Positions 8,500-18,800 of a stretch of 64,000 bases of DNA are shown one piece after another (position 1 is the stretch's first letter; each line of letters begins with the position of its first letter). Below the pieces are notes generated by a model. It saw nothing but the letters and a program-made list of their open reading frames with translations, did no database searches and had not been told where the DNA came from. The DNA is from Variovorax sp. KBW07 (GTDB taxonomy: Bacteria; Pseudomonadota; Gammaproteobacteria; Burkholderiales; Burkholderiaceae_C): contig NZ_QAJK01000036.1 of NCBI RefSeq assembly GCF_003852515.1, positions 1-64,000 on the forward strand, in the 5' to 3' direction. The position numbers and the translations under genes were made by a program.

Positions 8500-11400
8500 G
8501 TGCAATCTGTAGTCGAATCTCCGAGCATTCGCTCGCAACGGTGGCGAGGCGGCAAGGCCGTCGCGACCGTGGCAGCGTGTGTGCTGGGGTTCTTCATGCT
8601 GGGCACCGGCGTTGGCATTGGCGGCACCGCGCACGCGGAGCCCGCGCCCGGCGGCACCATCATCCGCAACGTCGCCACCGCGACCTACGTGCCCGCGGGC
8701 CTGCTGCAGACCGAGACGTCGAGCTCCAACGGCGTCAGCGCCAACGTGCTGGCGGTGGAGTCGCTGCTGCTCACGCAGGACCAGGCGGTCAGCCGGCCGC
8801 CGGGGGCCACCGTCACGTTGAGCCACGTGCTCTCGAACACCGGCAACGTGCCGTCGAGCTACACCCTGGGCCTGGCCAACAATGGCGCCGGCTGCCCTGC
8901 CGACACGCTGGACCTGTCGTCGCTGCGCGTGGTGCGCGACGGCAACAACAACGGCGTGATCGATCCCGCCGACGCGGTGCTGCCGCTGGGCGCGGGTGGT
9001 GCGCTGGTGCTGCAGCCGGGCCAGAGCGTCGCGTTGCTGGTGCAGGGCGTGGTGCCCTCGACGGCGAGCGGCAGTGCCTGCATTGCGTTGAGCGCCACCA
9101 CGGCGCTGCAGAACGTCGTCGCGGTCAACCGCGACACGGTCAACGTCGGCGCCCTCGCGGTGTTGGCACTGACCAAGTCGGCCAGCTACCCGGGCATCGT
9201 CGAGCCGGGCACCACGCGCATCGACTTCAGCATTTCGGGCACCAACATCGGCGCACGCGATGCACAGCCGAGCAACACCGCAGCGCCCGCGGGCACGCCG
9301 GTGCTGGTGAACGGCACGCCCACGGCCTTGCTGCTGCTGCGCGACGTCGTGCCCACGGGCACGCGCTACATCGCGGGCTCGCTGCAAAGCACGGCGGCCG
9401 GCGCGGTGCGGCTGTTCCGCTTGCAGAACGATGCCGAGTTCAGCTACCGCACGGTGGACGACGCCTCGGCCGTGGAGGTGGCCATCGGCGTGCCGGCCGG
9501 GCTGGCGCGCAATGCCTCGGTCGCGATGCAGTTCGGGGTGCAGGTCAAGGCCGACCAGAGCGGCGACATCCGCAACACCGCGCAGGGCTTCTACAACGAC
9601 GGCGCGGCAGCGGCGGTGGCGCCGTCGAACACGGTGCTCATCACCACCAGCCTGAGCCGCATCGGCGTGGCCAAGGCGGCATCGCCACCGAGCATGAACC
9701 GCGGCAGCGACGGCCAGCCCGACGGCACGGCCACGGTGAGCTTCGAGGTCAACGTGCGCAACTACGGCGCCGTGTGGCTCTACGGCGTGCAGCTGGCCGA
9801 CGTGATGGAAGGCAGCGGCGCCACGCAGTTCGGCAGCTACACGCCGGCCGCCGTGCCGGGCGCGAACCAGTACACGCTGGTGCCCGGCTCGCTGGCCATT
9901 GCGGGCAACCAGGGCAACGGCGCGGCGGGCACGGCGGTGGCCGTCAACAACGCCTTCACCGGCAGCGCCGCCGCGGCGAACCTGCTGGCATCCGGCGCGG
10001 TGCTGCCTGCGGGCGGGCAGTTCACGGTGCGCTTCGACGTGCGCTTCAACGTGAGCGGGCGCGCCGGCACGCTGTACAACACGGTGCGCGCGCAGGCCGG
10101 GCTGGCGCCAGGCGCGCCGCCGACGGTGTTCGACGATTCGGTCAACGGCAACAACCCCGATGCCGACGGCGACGGCAACCCGAACAACGACACCTCGCCC
10201 ACGCCGGTGTCCACGCAATTGCCCACGCTGGTGCTGCTCAAGACGGTGTCGCCGCCGCGGCGCATCGCGCAGGGCGTGTTCGAGCTCGACTACGTGCTCA
10301 AGGTAAGCAACACGGGCGTGGCCCCGGCAACGAACGTGCGGTTGATCGACAACCTCAACTGCACTTTCGACATGGACAAGCCCGACAACCACATCGCGGG
10401 CTGGGAGCTCACCGCGCCGCCAAAGGCGCGCAACGGCCTGCTCGACGTGGCGGCGGGCTTCACCGGCCGCGCCGCCTGCAACCGCGAGACGCAGGTGGCC
10501 CGCGACCCCTTCAAGCTGCCGACCGAAGCCGCGCTGAGCCTGACCGACGGCGCCCGCGCGCTGGCGCCGGGGCAGAACGAAGAGCTGTCGTTCACCGTGC
10601 GCATCACGCAGAAGGCGGATGCGATAGGCAGCCGCCTTGCGCTCACCAACAAGGCCTGGGCCGCGGCGTTCGACACCAACACCGTGAACGTCACGCCGGC
10701 CATGCTGGTGGTGGCGAGCGCGAGCACGGCGCAGTCGCTGGTGGCCGACCCGGAAGGAACGATCTACAACTCGCTCACGCGCGAGCCGGTGGCCGGTGCG
10801 GTCGTCACCTTTGCGCGGCAGTCGTGCCGCAGCGGCCCGGTGACCACCATCACGCCCGACGACCTGTTCGGCGGCTCCTCGGGCGTGTACACCTTCCACG
10901 CCAACGGCAGCGTGTCGATGACCACCGGCGCCGACGGCGGCTACCAGTTCTTCCTGCAGTCGCCGCCCGTCACCGGCTCGTGCACCTACACGCTGGACGT
11001 GACGCCGCCGGCGGCCAGCGGCTATTCGTTCCCCTCGCAACTCATTACCGCCAACCCCGGCACCTTCGACCGCTGCGGCGCCATCGTGCCCAGCGGCAGC
11101 CCGCCGCAGGGCTCGGACCCGACCACCCACTACTTCTCGCTGAACGCCGGCTTCGATGCCTCGGGCGCGGCCTGCGACGTGGTGCACAACCACATCCCGC
11201 TGGACCGTGGCAACGTGCTCGGGCTGGTGCTGCGCAAGGAAGGCAGCAAGCGCGAGATCGAGTTCGGCGACTTCATGGACTACGCGCTGGTCGTCACCAA
11301 CAAGACCGGCTTCGCGATCAAGGGCCTGAGCCTGGCCGACAGCCTGCCGCCGGGCTTTGCCTACGTGGCCAACAGCGCGCGGCTGAACGGTGCCGTCACC

Positions 11401-14400
11401 GCCAACCCGGTGGGTGGCGCGGGCCCGCAGCTGTTCTTCAACTACCCCACGACCACCCTGGGCGCCGACCAGTCGATGGTGCTGCGCTACCGCGTGCGCG
11501 TCGGCGTGGGCGCGCCCACCAACGGCGACGCCGTCAACCGCGCGCGCGCCAGCTCGGGCCGCATGCAGTCGAACCTGGCCAACTGGACCGTGCGCGTGAC
11601 CGGTGGCGTGTTCTCCGACGACGCCTTCCTGTTCGGCAAGGTCTACATGGACTGCAAGCGCGACGGCCGCCAGGAGGGCTCCGACGAGATCGGCGTGCCC
11701 GGCGTGCGCCTGTACATGGAGGACGGCACCCACGTCGTCACCGACGTCGAAGGCAAGTGGAGCCTGTACGGCCTGAAGCCCATCACACACGTGCTGCGCG
11801 TGGACCAGACCACGCTGCCCGCGGGTGCGCGGCTCGAAGTGCTCGACAACCGCAATGCCGGCCGCCCCGAGAGCCGCTTCGTCGACCTGAAGAAGGGCGA
11901 GTTCCACAAGGCCAACTTCGTCGTCGCCAACTGCGAGGCGCCCGGCGTGATGAAGGACGTGATCGCGCGGCGCGCGGCCATTGCCGCCATTCCCGACACC
12001 GAAGCCGAGGCGCAGGTGCGCATGCGGCTGGACCCCGAAGGCCGCATCGTGCCCGTGGGCGACGTGCGCTCGCTGCCCGCCAGCGGCCAGGCGCTGGCCT
12101 CGGGCAGCACCGGCAGTTCCACGCAGGCCACCTCGGCCCCGCTGATCGCGATGCCGAGCGCGCCCGCGAATGCAAACGCGAGCGCGAGCAGCTTCGTCAA
12201 CGGCGCATCGGGAACCATGGGCGGCACGCTGGGCGCGGGTTCCGCGCCGGCACCCACGCCCGCGGGCAGCCTGTTCGCCGCGTTGAACGGCCTGCCCACC
12301 AACGCGCAGGGCGCTTCCGCCACGGGCGGCACGGCGGCCGGCGTGGGCGCCTTCGCCAGCCGTCCGGTCAACACCAGCACCGCCATGCTCGAGCCGCGCA
12401 GCGCGCCGCTGCTGGTGCAGGCCGTGCCCAGCCCCATCGACCTCGAAGCGCTGCTGCCGCAAATCGACGGCAACGCGCTGGGCTTCATCGACCTGAAAGA
12501 CGGCGACACGCTGCCCGGCCTGCTGGCCAACGTGCGCGTCAAGGGCGAGGCCGGCCTGTCGCTGCGCCTGAGCGTCAACGGCAAGGCCATCGAAGAGCGC
12601 CGCGTCGGCAAGAAGACGCAGCTCGATGCGAAGAAGCTTGGCGCCTGGGAATACATCGGCGTGGTGCTGCAGCCCGGCGCCAACCGCCTGCAGCTCGAAG
12701 CGGTGGACCCCTTCGGCAACGTGCGCGGCACCGCGCAGCCGATCACCGTCGTCGCTCCCGACAAGCTCGGCGCCATTCACCTGGACGTGCCCGCATCGGC
12801 CCAGGCCGACCTGCGCACTCCCGTCGTCGTCAAGGTGCGCCTGACCGATGCGGCCGGCGTGCCCGTTACCGCGCGCACCCAGCTCACGCTGGAGACCGAC
12901 CGTGGCCGCTGGCTCGACGAAGACCTGAACCCCGCCGAGCCGGGCACACAGGTCTTCATGGACGGCGGCGTGGCCGAGTTCCGCCTGCTGCCGCCCGGCG
13001 AGCCCGGCGACGCGCGCATCCGCGTGAGCGCCGGCACCTTCGTGAAGGAAGTGCGCCTGGCACTGATGCCGGAGATGCGCCCGATGATCGCCGTGGGCAT
13101 CGTCGAAGGCGTGCTCGACCTCACCAAGCGCGGCGGCGTGCCGCTGGGCGCCATGCCCGCCGGCGCCGCCTTCGAGGCCGAGCTGACCGGCCTGGCCGAC
13201 GAGGGCCACGGCAACAACCGTCGCACCTCGGCGCGCACCGCCTTCTTCCTGAAGGGCACCGTCAAGGGCGAGTACCTGCTCACGGCCGCCTACGACTCCA
13301 ACAAGACGCGCAACGACCGCCTGTTCCGCGACATCCGCCCCGACGAGTTCTACCCCGTGTACGGCGACTCGTCGGTCAAGGGTTTCGACGCGCAGAGCAC
13401 GCAGAAGCTCTACGTGCGCATCGACAAGAACCGCTCCTACCTGCTGTACGGCGACTTCACCACCGCCAGCAGCACCGAGGTGCGCAACCTGAGCCAGAAC
13501 AACCGCGCGCTCACGGGCCTGAAGCACGTGTACGACGACGGCAATGTGCGGGCCACCAGCTTCTTCTCGCGCACCGCGCAGACGCAGCAGGTGGAAGAGT
13601 TCCGCGCGGTGGGCACCTCGGGCCCGTACTACCTGAGCGCCAAGGGCGGCGAGTTCGTCGACAACAGCGAGCAGGTCGAGATCGTGGTGCGCGACCGCAA
13701 CCAACCCAACCTGGTGTTGCAGCGCACGACCGTGGCGCGCTTCGTCGACTACACCATCGAGCCGCTCACGCGCCGCCTGCTGTTCACGCATGCCATTGCC
13801 TCGGCCGATGCGAACCTCAATCCACAGTCGATTCGCGTGACCTACGAAGTCGATGCAGGCGGGCCCAAGTTCAACGTGGCCGGCACCGACGTGCAGGTGA
13901 AGGTGACCGACAACCTGCAGCTGGGCGTGGTCGCCAGCACCGACGAGAACCCCGAGAACCGCCGCAAGCTGGGCGCCCTCACGGCGGTGGCGCGCGTGGG
14001 CGACAACACCACCATGGCCGGCGAGTGGGTGCGCACCGAGTCCGACAAGAATGGCAAGGGCAACGCCGGGCGCGTCGAGTTGCGCCACCAGACCGCCGAC
14101 CTGGCCGTGGTGGCGCTGGCCAGCAAGACCAGCACCGGCTTCGACAACCCCGGCGCGAGCTTCTCGGCCGGGCGCACCGAAGCCTCGGCACGCGCCGAGT
14201 ACCGGCTGGACGCCAGCACCGCGTTGCGCGGTGAAGCCGTCTACAGCCAGGACGCATTGCTCGAAGGCAGCCGCCGCGGCTTCACGGCCAGCGTGCAGAA
14301 GAAGTTCGGCGAACAGCTGGTGGGCGAAGTGGGCCTGCGCCACGGCCAGAGCGGCGCCGCGATGGGCACCAGCTCGGGCTTCGACTACGGGCAGATCTCG

Positions 14401-15789
14401 ACCTACAACGGCAACCTGGGCGGCAGCGTCGGCGCGAACAACGTCACCTCGCTGGGCGGGGCGGCCAATGCCAATGCCAACGCGCATGCCGAAGACCTGA
14501 CCACCCTTCGCGCGCGCATCTCGGCACAGGTGCCGGGCCTGCCGCAGGCCAACGTGTTCGTCGAAGGCGAGCAGGACATCCGCAAGTCCGACCGGCACGT
14601 GCTGGCCGTGGGCGGCAACTACGCGGTGACCGACAAGACCCGCATCTACGGCCGCTACGAGCTGGTCTCCAGCCTCTACGGCCCGGACGAACTCACGGCG
14701 AGCAGCTCCAACAACGTCGGCATCCTGGGCATCGAGAGCAGCTACATGGAGGGCGGTCGCGTGTACAGCGAGTACCGCCTGGCCGACAGCCTCGACGGCC
14801 GCGCCGCGCAGGCGGCCACGGGCGTGCGCAACACCTTCAAGATCAGCGAAGGCCTGAGCGTGACCGGCGGTATCGAGCACACGCGGCAGCTCGGCGGCTA
14901 CCGCAACAGCGGCAACAACGGCACCGGCTACGCGAACGGCAGCGGCCTGGGCCAGTCGACCGCCATCACCGGCGGCGTGGAATACCTCACCGAGCGCATG
15001 AAGACCAGCGGCGTGCTCGAAGCGCGGCGCGGCGACGACGCCAACACGCGCCTGTTCAGCGCCGGCTTCGGCTACAAGCTCGACCGCTCCTGGAGCCTGC
15101 TGGCGCGCAGCGTGATCAGCGACAGCGAAGGGCAGGGCACCAACGCCGGCAACGAGCGCCACCTGTCGCGCCACCAGATCGGGCTGGCCTACCGCCCGGT
15201 GGACACCGACACATGGAATGCGCTGATGCGCTACGAGCGGCGCAGCGAGCGCGTGGTGGGCACGGGCAGCTCGACCGGTGCGCTCGATGGCGGCAGCGTG
15301 TTCGGCAGCGGTTACGGCAATGCGAGCCTGCCGGGCGCCACCAGCGCCGACATCGTGTCGGCGCACCTGAACTACAACCCGCGCCCCGGCACGGTGATCA
15401 ACGGGCGCTACGCGGCCAAGTGGTCGCGCGCCGACGACGGCCTGCTCAAGAGCACCTACTGGGCGCACCTGCTGCAGGCGCGCTACACGCAGGACATCAA
15501 CAAGGACTGGGACTTCGGCGTGCAGGCCGGGCTGCTGTACGGCAAGGGCGGCGCGCTGCAGAAGACGATGGGCGTGGAGCTGGGCTACCAGGTCATGAAG
15601 GACCTGTGGATCTCGGCGGGCTACAACTTCGTGGGGCTGAAGGACCGCGACCTGACGGCCAACGAATACACCAGCAAGGGCGCGTACATCCGCCTGCGCT
15701 TCAAGTTCGACGAGACGGGGCTGGGCTTCCCCTCGGCCGGTGCGGCCAAGGCTGCATCGACATCGGCGAACGCGGATGACAAGAAATGA
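8500..15789 (+). CDS. Giant DUF11/SdrD-like protein with C-terminal outer-membrane barrel, 2429 aa
   Basis: GTG at 8500 is chosen because GGAAGG at 8486-8491 lies 8 nt upstream and the signal peptide follows directly (basic n-region, core 'AVATVAACVLGFFML', cleavage near AHA|EPAP, about residue 46). The mature part opens with 'GGTIIRNVATATYVPAG'. DUF11 Ig-like domains fill about residues 90-730 and 900-1045, with a calcium-loop-like segment 'NPDADGDGNPNND'. An SdrD/carboxypeptidase-regulatory-like B domain lies near 1046-1145 ('GKVYMDCKRDGRQEG'). A low-complexity linker follows (about 1200-1310), then further Ig-like domains. From about 1570 to the end, alternating polar/aromatic strands ('YRLDASTALRGEAVYSQD', 'LSAGYNFVG-like' strands) look like an outer-membrane beta-barrel, ending in a short Ala/Ser/Asp tail. 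It would anchor the cluster's surface structure. It is followed 22 nt later by the fourth gene. Confidence 0.82.
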   Translation: MQSVVESPSIRSQRWRGGKAVATVAACVLGFFMLGTGVGIGGTAHAEPAPGGTIIRNVATATYVPAGLLQTETSSSNGVSANVLAVESLLLTQDQAVSRPPGATVTLSHVLSNTGNVPSSYTLGLANNGAGCPADTLDLSSLRVVRDGNNNGVIDPADAVLPLGAGGALVLQPGQSVALLVQGVVPSTASGSACIALSATTALQNVVAVNRDTVNVGALAVLALTKSASYPGIVEPGTTRIDFSISGTNIGARDAQPSNTAAPAGTPVLVNGTPTALLLLRDVVPTGTRYIAGSLQSTAAGAVRLFRLQNDAEFSYRTVDDASAVEVAIGVPAGLARNASVAMQFGVQVKADQSGDIRNTAQGFYNDGAAAAVAPSNTVLITTSLSRIGVAKAASPPSMNRGSDGQPDGTATVSFEVNVRNYGAVWLYGVQLADVMEGSGATQFGSYTPAAVPGANQYTLVPGSLAIAGNQGNGAAGTAVAVNNAFTGSAAAANLLASGAVLPAGGQFTVRFDVRFNVSGRAGTLYNTVRAQAGLAPGAPPTVFDDSVNGNNPDADGDGNPNNDTSPTPVSTQLPTLVLLKTVSPPRRIAQGVFELDYVLKVSNTGVAPATNVRLIDNLNCTFDMDKPDNHIAGWELTAPPKARNGLLDVAAGFTGRAACNRETQVARDPFKLPTEAALSLTDGARALAPGQNEELSFTVRITQKADAIGSRLALTNKAWAAAFDTNTVNVTPAMLVVASASTAQSLVADPEGTIYNSLTREPVAGAVVTFARQSCRSGPVTTITPDDLFGGSSGVYTFHANGSVSMTTGADGGYQFFLQSPPVTGSCTYTLDVTPPAASGYSFPSQLITANPGTFDRCGAIVPSGSPPQGSDPTTHYFSLNAGFDASGAACDVVHNHIPLDRGNVLGLVLRKEGSKREIEFGDFMDYALVVTNKTGFAIKGLSLADSLPPGFAYVANSARLNGAVTANPVGGAGPQLFFNYPTTTLGADQSMVLRYRVRVGVGAPTNGDAVNRARASSGRMQSNLANWTVRVTGGVFSDDAFLFGKVYMDCKRDGRQEGSDEIGVPGVRLYMEDGTHVVTDVEGKWSLYGLKPITHVLRVDQTTLPAGARLEVLDNRNAGRPESRFVDLKKGEFHKANFVVANCEAPGVMKDVIARRAAIAAIPDTEAEAQVRMRLDPEGRIVPVGDVRSLPASGQALASGSTGSSTQATSAPLIAMPSAPANANASASSFVNGASGTMGGTLGAGSAPAPTPAGSLFAALNGLPTNAQGASATGGTAAGVGAFASRPVNTSTAMLEPRSAPLLVQAVPSPIDLEALLPQIDGNALGFIDLKDGDTLPGLLANVRVKGEAGLSLRLSVNGKAIEERRVGKKTQLDAKKLGAWEYIGVVLQPGANRLQLEAVDPFGNVRGTAQPITVVAPDKLGAIHLDVPASAQADLRTPVVVKVRLTDAAGVPVTARTQLTLETDRGRWLDEDLNPAEPGTQVFMDGGVAEFRLLPPGEPGDARIRVSAGTFVKEVRLALMPEMRPMIAVGIVEGVLDLTKRGGVPLGAMPAGAAFEAELTGLADEGHGNNRRTSARTAFFLKGTVKGEYLLTAAYDSNKTRNDRLFRDIRPDEFYPVYGDSSVKGFDAQSTQKLYVRIDKNRSYLLYGDFTTASSTEVRNLSQNNRALTGLKHVYDDGNVRATSFFSRTAQTQQVEEFRAVGTSGPYYLSAKGGEFVDNSEQVEIVVRDRNQPNLVLQRTTVARFVDYTIEPLTRRLLFTHAIASADANLNPQSIRVTYEVDAGGPKFNVAGTDVQVKVTDNLQLGVVASTDENPENRRKLGALTAVARVGDNTTMAGEWVRTESDKNGKGNAGRVELRHQTADLAVVALASKTSTGFDNPGASFSAGRTEASARAEYRLDASTALRGEAVYSQDALLEGSRRGFTASVQKKFGEQLVGEVGLRHGQSGAAMGTSSGFDYGQISTYNGNLGGSVGANNVTSLGGAANANANAHAEDLTTLRARISAQVPGLPQANVFVEGEQDIRKSDRHVLAVGGNYAVTDKTRIYGRYELVSSLYGPDELTASSSNNVGILGIESSYMEGGRVYSEYRLADSLDGRAAQAATGVRNTFKISEGLSVTGGIEHTRQLGGYRNSGNNGTGYANGSGLGQSTAITGGVEYLTERMKTSGVLEARRGDDANTRLFSAGFGYKLDRSWSLLARSVISDSEGQGTNAGNERHLSRHQIGLAYRPVDTDTWNALMRYERRSERVVGTGSSTGALDGGSVFGSGYGNASLPGATSADIVSAHLNYNPRPGTVINGRYAAKWSRADDGLLKSTYWAHLLQARYTQDINKDWDFGVQAGLLYGKGGALQKTMGVELGYQVMKDLWISAGYNFVGLKDRDLTANEYTSKGAYIRLRFKFDETGLGFPSAGAAKAASTSANADDKK

Positions 15790-15811
15790 TTCGGCCTCGA
15801 AGGCGGAACAG

Positions 15812-18800
15812 ATGACTCAAATTTCAACCTCGCATCGCGCCCGGCTGGCGCAAGGCCTTCGCCGCCTTCGATGGCTGTGGGCCGGTGCGCTTGCATTGCC
15901 GGCCCTGTTTCTTTCGGCACCCGCCGGCGCCGCCCAGGTGACCTGCACGCCGCAGACGGGCTACAACACCTGCTTCCAGATCACCTACAGCGGTGCGGAC
16001 CAGACCTTCACCGTGCCGGCCGGCGTGAGCGCCGTGTTCCTGAAGGCATGGGGCGCGGGCGGCGGCGGGCCCAACACCAGCTACTACACAACGCAACGCG
16101 GCGGCGGTGGCGGCGGCTTCGCCTCCGGCACGCTGGCGGTGACGGCCGGCTCGACGCTGGGCGTCGTCGTCGGCCAGGGCGGCCGCATGAACGACATCGT
16201 GGGTGTCTACGGCGGCGGCGGCGCGGGCGGCAACGGCGCCACCATCAGCCGCGGCGCCAGCGGCGGCGGCCTGTCGGGCGTGTTCGCGAGCACGACGCTC
16301 ACGCAGGGCAATGCCCGGCTCATTGCCGGCGCGGGCGGTGGTTCGTCGCCCGGGGCGGACGTGAACACGCCGAGCGGCGCCGGTGGCGGCGGGCTCACCG
16401 GCGGCAGCGACGGAACGACCGGCAGCGGCAAGGGCGGCACGCAGTCCGCGGGCGGCGTGGCGGGCAGCGGCGGCTCCTGCAACGTCGCCAATGCCACCGG
16501 GGGCACCGCACTGAAGGGCGGGCAGGGCGCTTCGACCAACCAGAACCAGAACGAAGGCGGCGGCGGCGGCGGCGGCGGCTACTACGGCGGCGGGGGCGGC
16601 ATCTGCCAGGGCACCGATCCCAACGGCATGGGCGGCGGCGGCTCCGGCTACCTGTGGTCATCGCTCACCGGCACGAACATCCTCAGCGGGTCGAACTCCG
16701 CGGCCGACAACACCGGCGGCGCGGCGGCCAATACGGGCGACCCGCACTACACGTCCGGCATCGCCGTGGGCGGTGGCGGCAATGCCAGCGGCGGCAGCGG
16801 GCTCGTGGTGATCCAGTACAACGCGCCGATGCCCGAGCTCGCCCTGAGCAAGACGGCACCGCCGACGGTGACGCAGAGCGGGTCCATCGTCTACACCCTG
16901 AGCCTGACCAACAACGGCACGGCCGCCACGGGCACCACGGTGGTCGTTCGCGACCGGCTGCCGACGGGGGTGAGGGCCACCGCGGCCGCCGCGGGAGCCG
17001 GTGTTTCGTCCGTGAATTGCGGCACGATGCCCAGCGGGACAGGTGTTGCGCTGACCTGCACGATGACACTGCCCGCCAGCGGCATACCGATCGGCGAGAC
17101 GCGCAGCTTCACGCTCACCGCCACGGCGCCAGCGACCGCGAACACCGTGGTCACCAACTACGCGAGTGCCGAAGTCGACGGCAACGGAACGCCCCCCACG
17201 ATCCCCACCAGCGGCTGCACATCGAGCGCCACGATCAGTTGCGACAGCGCGGCCACCCTCGTGGTCGGACCGGCCGCGCCGGCTCGCTCGGGCGAACGCA
17301 CCGTCGTCAACAACATGACGGCCAACGGCACCGACCAGGACGTGCTCGAAGCCATGGTGCGCGATGCGTCCAGCAACCCATTGCCGGGCATCGTGGTGAC
17401 CTTCGCCGCGACGTCGGGCGTGGCATTCAACGGCGGCGCCGTCGGCGCGGCGGGCACCTGCACCACCGACGCCAACGGCCTGTGCAGCGTGATGGCGACC
17501 AGCACCATCGCGGGCAACAAGAGCACCGTCGTCAGCACCTCGACCGGCGCCCTGACGGGCAGCTTCACCATAGGCGCAAACAGCTACGGCCCGAGCCCGG
17601 CCAGCTACGCATTCGTGGTCGGCACGCCGAGCGCCGCGCAGTCGGGCCTGCGCGTCGTCACCGACAACCAGCTTGCCAACGGCATCGCCAAGGACGTGTT
17701 GCAGGCCTACGTGCGCGACGCCAGCGGCAACCCAGTGGGCGCGGGCGTGGTCGTCACTTTCGGCGCCACGCCCAACGTGGCCTTCGGCACCGGCGCCGTG
17801 GGCGCGGCCGGCAGTTGCACCACCACCAGCGCAAGCCTGTGCGACATGACGGCCGCCAGTTCGGTGCCCGGCAGCTACGCCAACACGACGGTGACCGTTG
17901 CCGGCGATGAGCTGGCCGGCAGCTTCACGGCCGGCGGCAACGCCTACCAGCCCAGCCCGCAGCCCTACAGGTTCGGCGCAATGCCGACGGTGACGGTCCA
18001 GGTGAACTCGCTCAACGGCACCGGCACCTTCGACTTCACCGGCAGCAACGGCCTGGCGGCGCAGAGCATCACCACGCCGGCCCCCAACACGGTGACGAGC
18101 GCGCCGACGCAGACGCTTACGGCGGCCAGCACCGCCACCACCATCACCGAGGGCGCGCCGCCGGCAGGTTTTTCGCTGACCACGGCCACCTGCACCGGCA
18201 TGGCCGCGGGCGGCACGGCCACGCTGTCGGGCCGCGTGCTCACGCTCAATGCGGCGGCCACCGCGCCGGGCAGCAACATCGTCTGTACTTTCACCAACAC
18301 CGGCGCCACCGGCCCCACTTCGCCGCCGATTCCGCCGACGGTGAGCTGTGCCACCAACGCGGCCGTCTTCAACACCGCTTACGCCGGCCCCAACGGACCG
18401 CCGCTGTCCAGCGGCCGCGACAGCGTGTGGGAATCGGGCGAAGGCACAGCCACCGGCGGCCCCGGCAGCGTGGGCGCGTGGCAGCGCTCGTACGTGGGCA
18501 ACAAGGCGCCCGGCGCGTGGATCAACTCGCCCTTCAGCAACGCCAACTGGAACTCCAACTACGACCCCAGCCATGCGGGCAACGTGGACGTGTACCACCG
18601 CTTCACCTTCAACATGGACGGAACGGTGAACCCCGCAACGTTCTCGCTGAAGCTGGATTTCTACTCGGACAACTCGGTGGCCGAGGTGTTCGTCAACGGC
18701 GTGCTGCAAAGCGTGCCGGGCGTGCCGCAAGGCGGCTCGGACCCCTACAACTACACCGGCTACCAGGCCGGCCGGCAGGCCAGCGCCACGCTGTCGAGCA

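Noticed and set aside
8224-15468. A 2414-codon open frame on the minus strand
   Set aside because: It is antisense to the 2429-aa DUF11 gene. Its composition (Arg/His/Ala-rich) is a codon-shadow of GC-rich DNA; the plus frame has signal peptide, RBS and domains.
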